In this document: positions 5,095 through 5,128 of the stretch, in pieces
Position numbering within the stretch: the stretch's first letter is position 1
Layout of the letters: each line of letters opens with the position of its first letter
Origin: Bacillota bacterium
GTDB lineage: Bacteria > Bacillota > Bacilli > Paenibacillales > Paenibacillaceae
DNA length: 5,128 nucleotides
Assembly (NCBI GenBank): GCA_023386495.1
Contig: JAEWJS010000197.1
Coordinates: 1 to 5,128, forward strand
Direction: 5' to 3'
Notes under the pieces: generated by a model
Told to the model about the DNA's origin: nothing
What the model saw: the letters and a program-made list of their open reading frames with translations, nothing else
The model's database searches: none
Made by a program: the position numbers and the translations under genes

Positions 5095-5128
5095 CGTATT
5101 TGCCGCTCTCCTTCGGAAAGGACCGCGG

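Overview
The window reads as a piece of a moderately GC-rich Firmicutes chromosome, most likely Paenibacillaceae (Paenibacillus/Cohnella-like). The reasons are a Bacillales-type short glucose-6-phosphate isomerase (449 aa), an IMPACT-family protein of the YigZ/YvyE type, purine-rich Shine-Dalgarno sites of the GGAGG kind, and long structured intergenic repeats. The genus is an inference, because no RNA marker gene is present.

Layout, left to right. A DUF4383-type membrane protein gene (minus) runs off the left edge (1-328). Next comes a 206-bp intergenic repeat, copy A (381-586), closed by 10-bp terminal inverted repeats. A minus-strand terminator (618-643) overlaps the stop of yigZ (642-1280, minus). 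Repeat copy B (1301-1455, same orientation) fills the gap between yigZ and pgi (1460-2809, minus) almost completely. A 249-bp divergent promoter region separates pgi from a plus-strand gene (3059-4363). That gene encodes a complete beta-hydroxyacid dehydrogenase joined through a flexible linker to a C-terminal PilZ (c-di-GMP-binding type) domain. It ends at a terminator built on a 34-bp perfect palindrome (4394-4427). A 413-bp gene-free stretch follows, holding an AT-rich island packed with AGCG/CGCT-cored palindromes (about 4497-4711). Last is ppnP (4777-5094, minus), a nucleoside phosphorylase that converges on the fusion gene.

Functionally these are mostly independent housekeeping genes: glycolysis (pgi), nucleoside salvage (ppnP) and a conserved protein of unclear role (yigZ). 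The unusual content is in two places. The first is the dehydrogenase-PilZ fusion, which suggests allosteric control or localisation of a metabolic enzyme by cyclic di-GMP. The second is the two-copy intergenic element. Both copies lie in the same orientation just upstream of a minus-strand gene. They share a 35-nt identical block and a hairpin with a compensatory base-pair change. They also share a 13-codon ORF whose stop overlaps the start of a second ORF in both copies. This looks like a dispersed, transcribed, structured element (mobile leader RNA or MITE-like) rather than random spacer.
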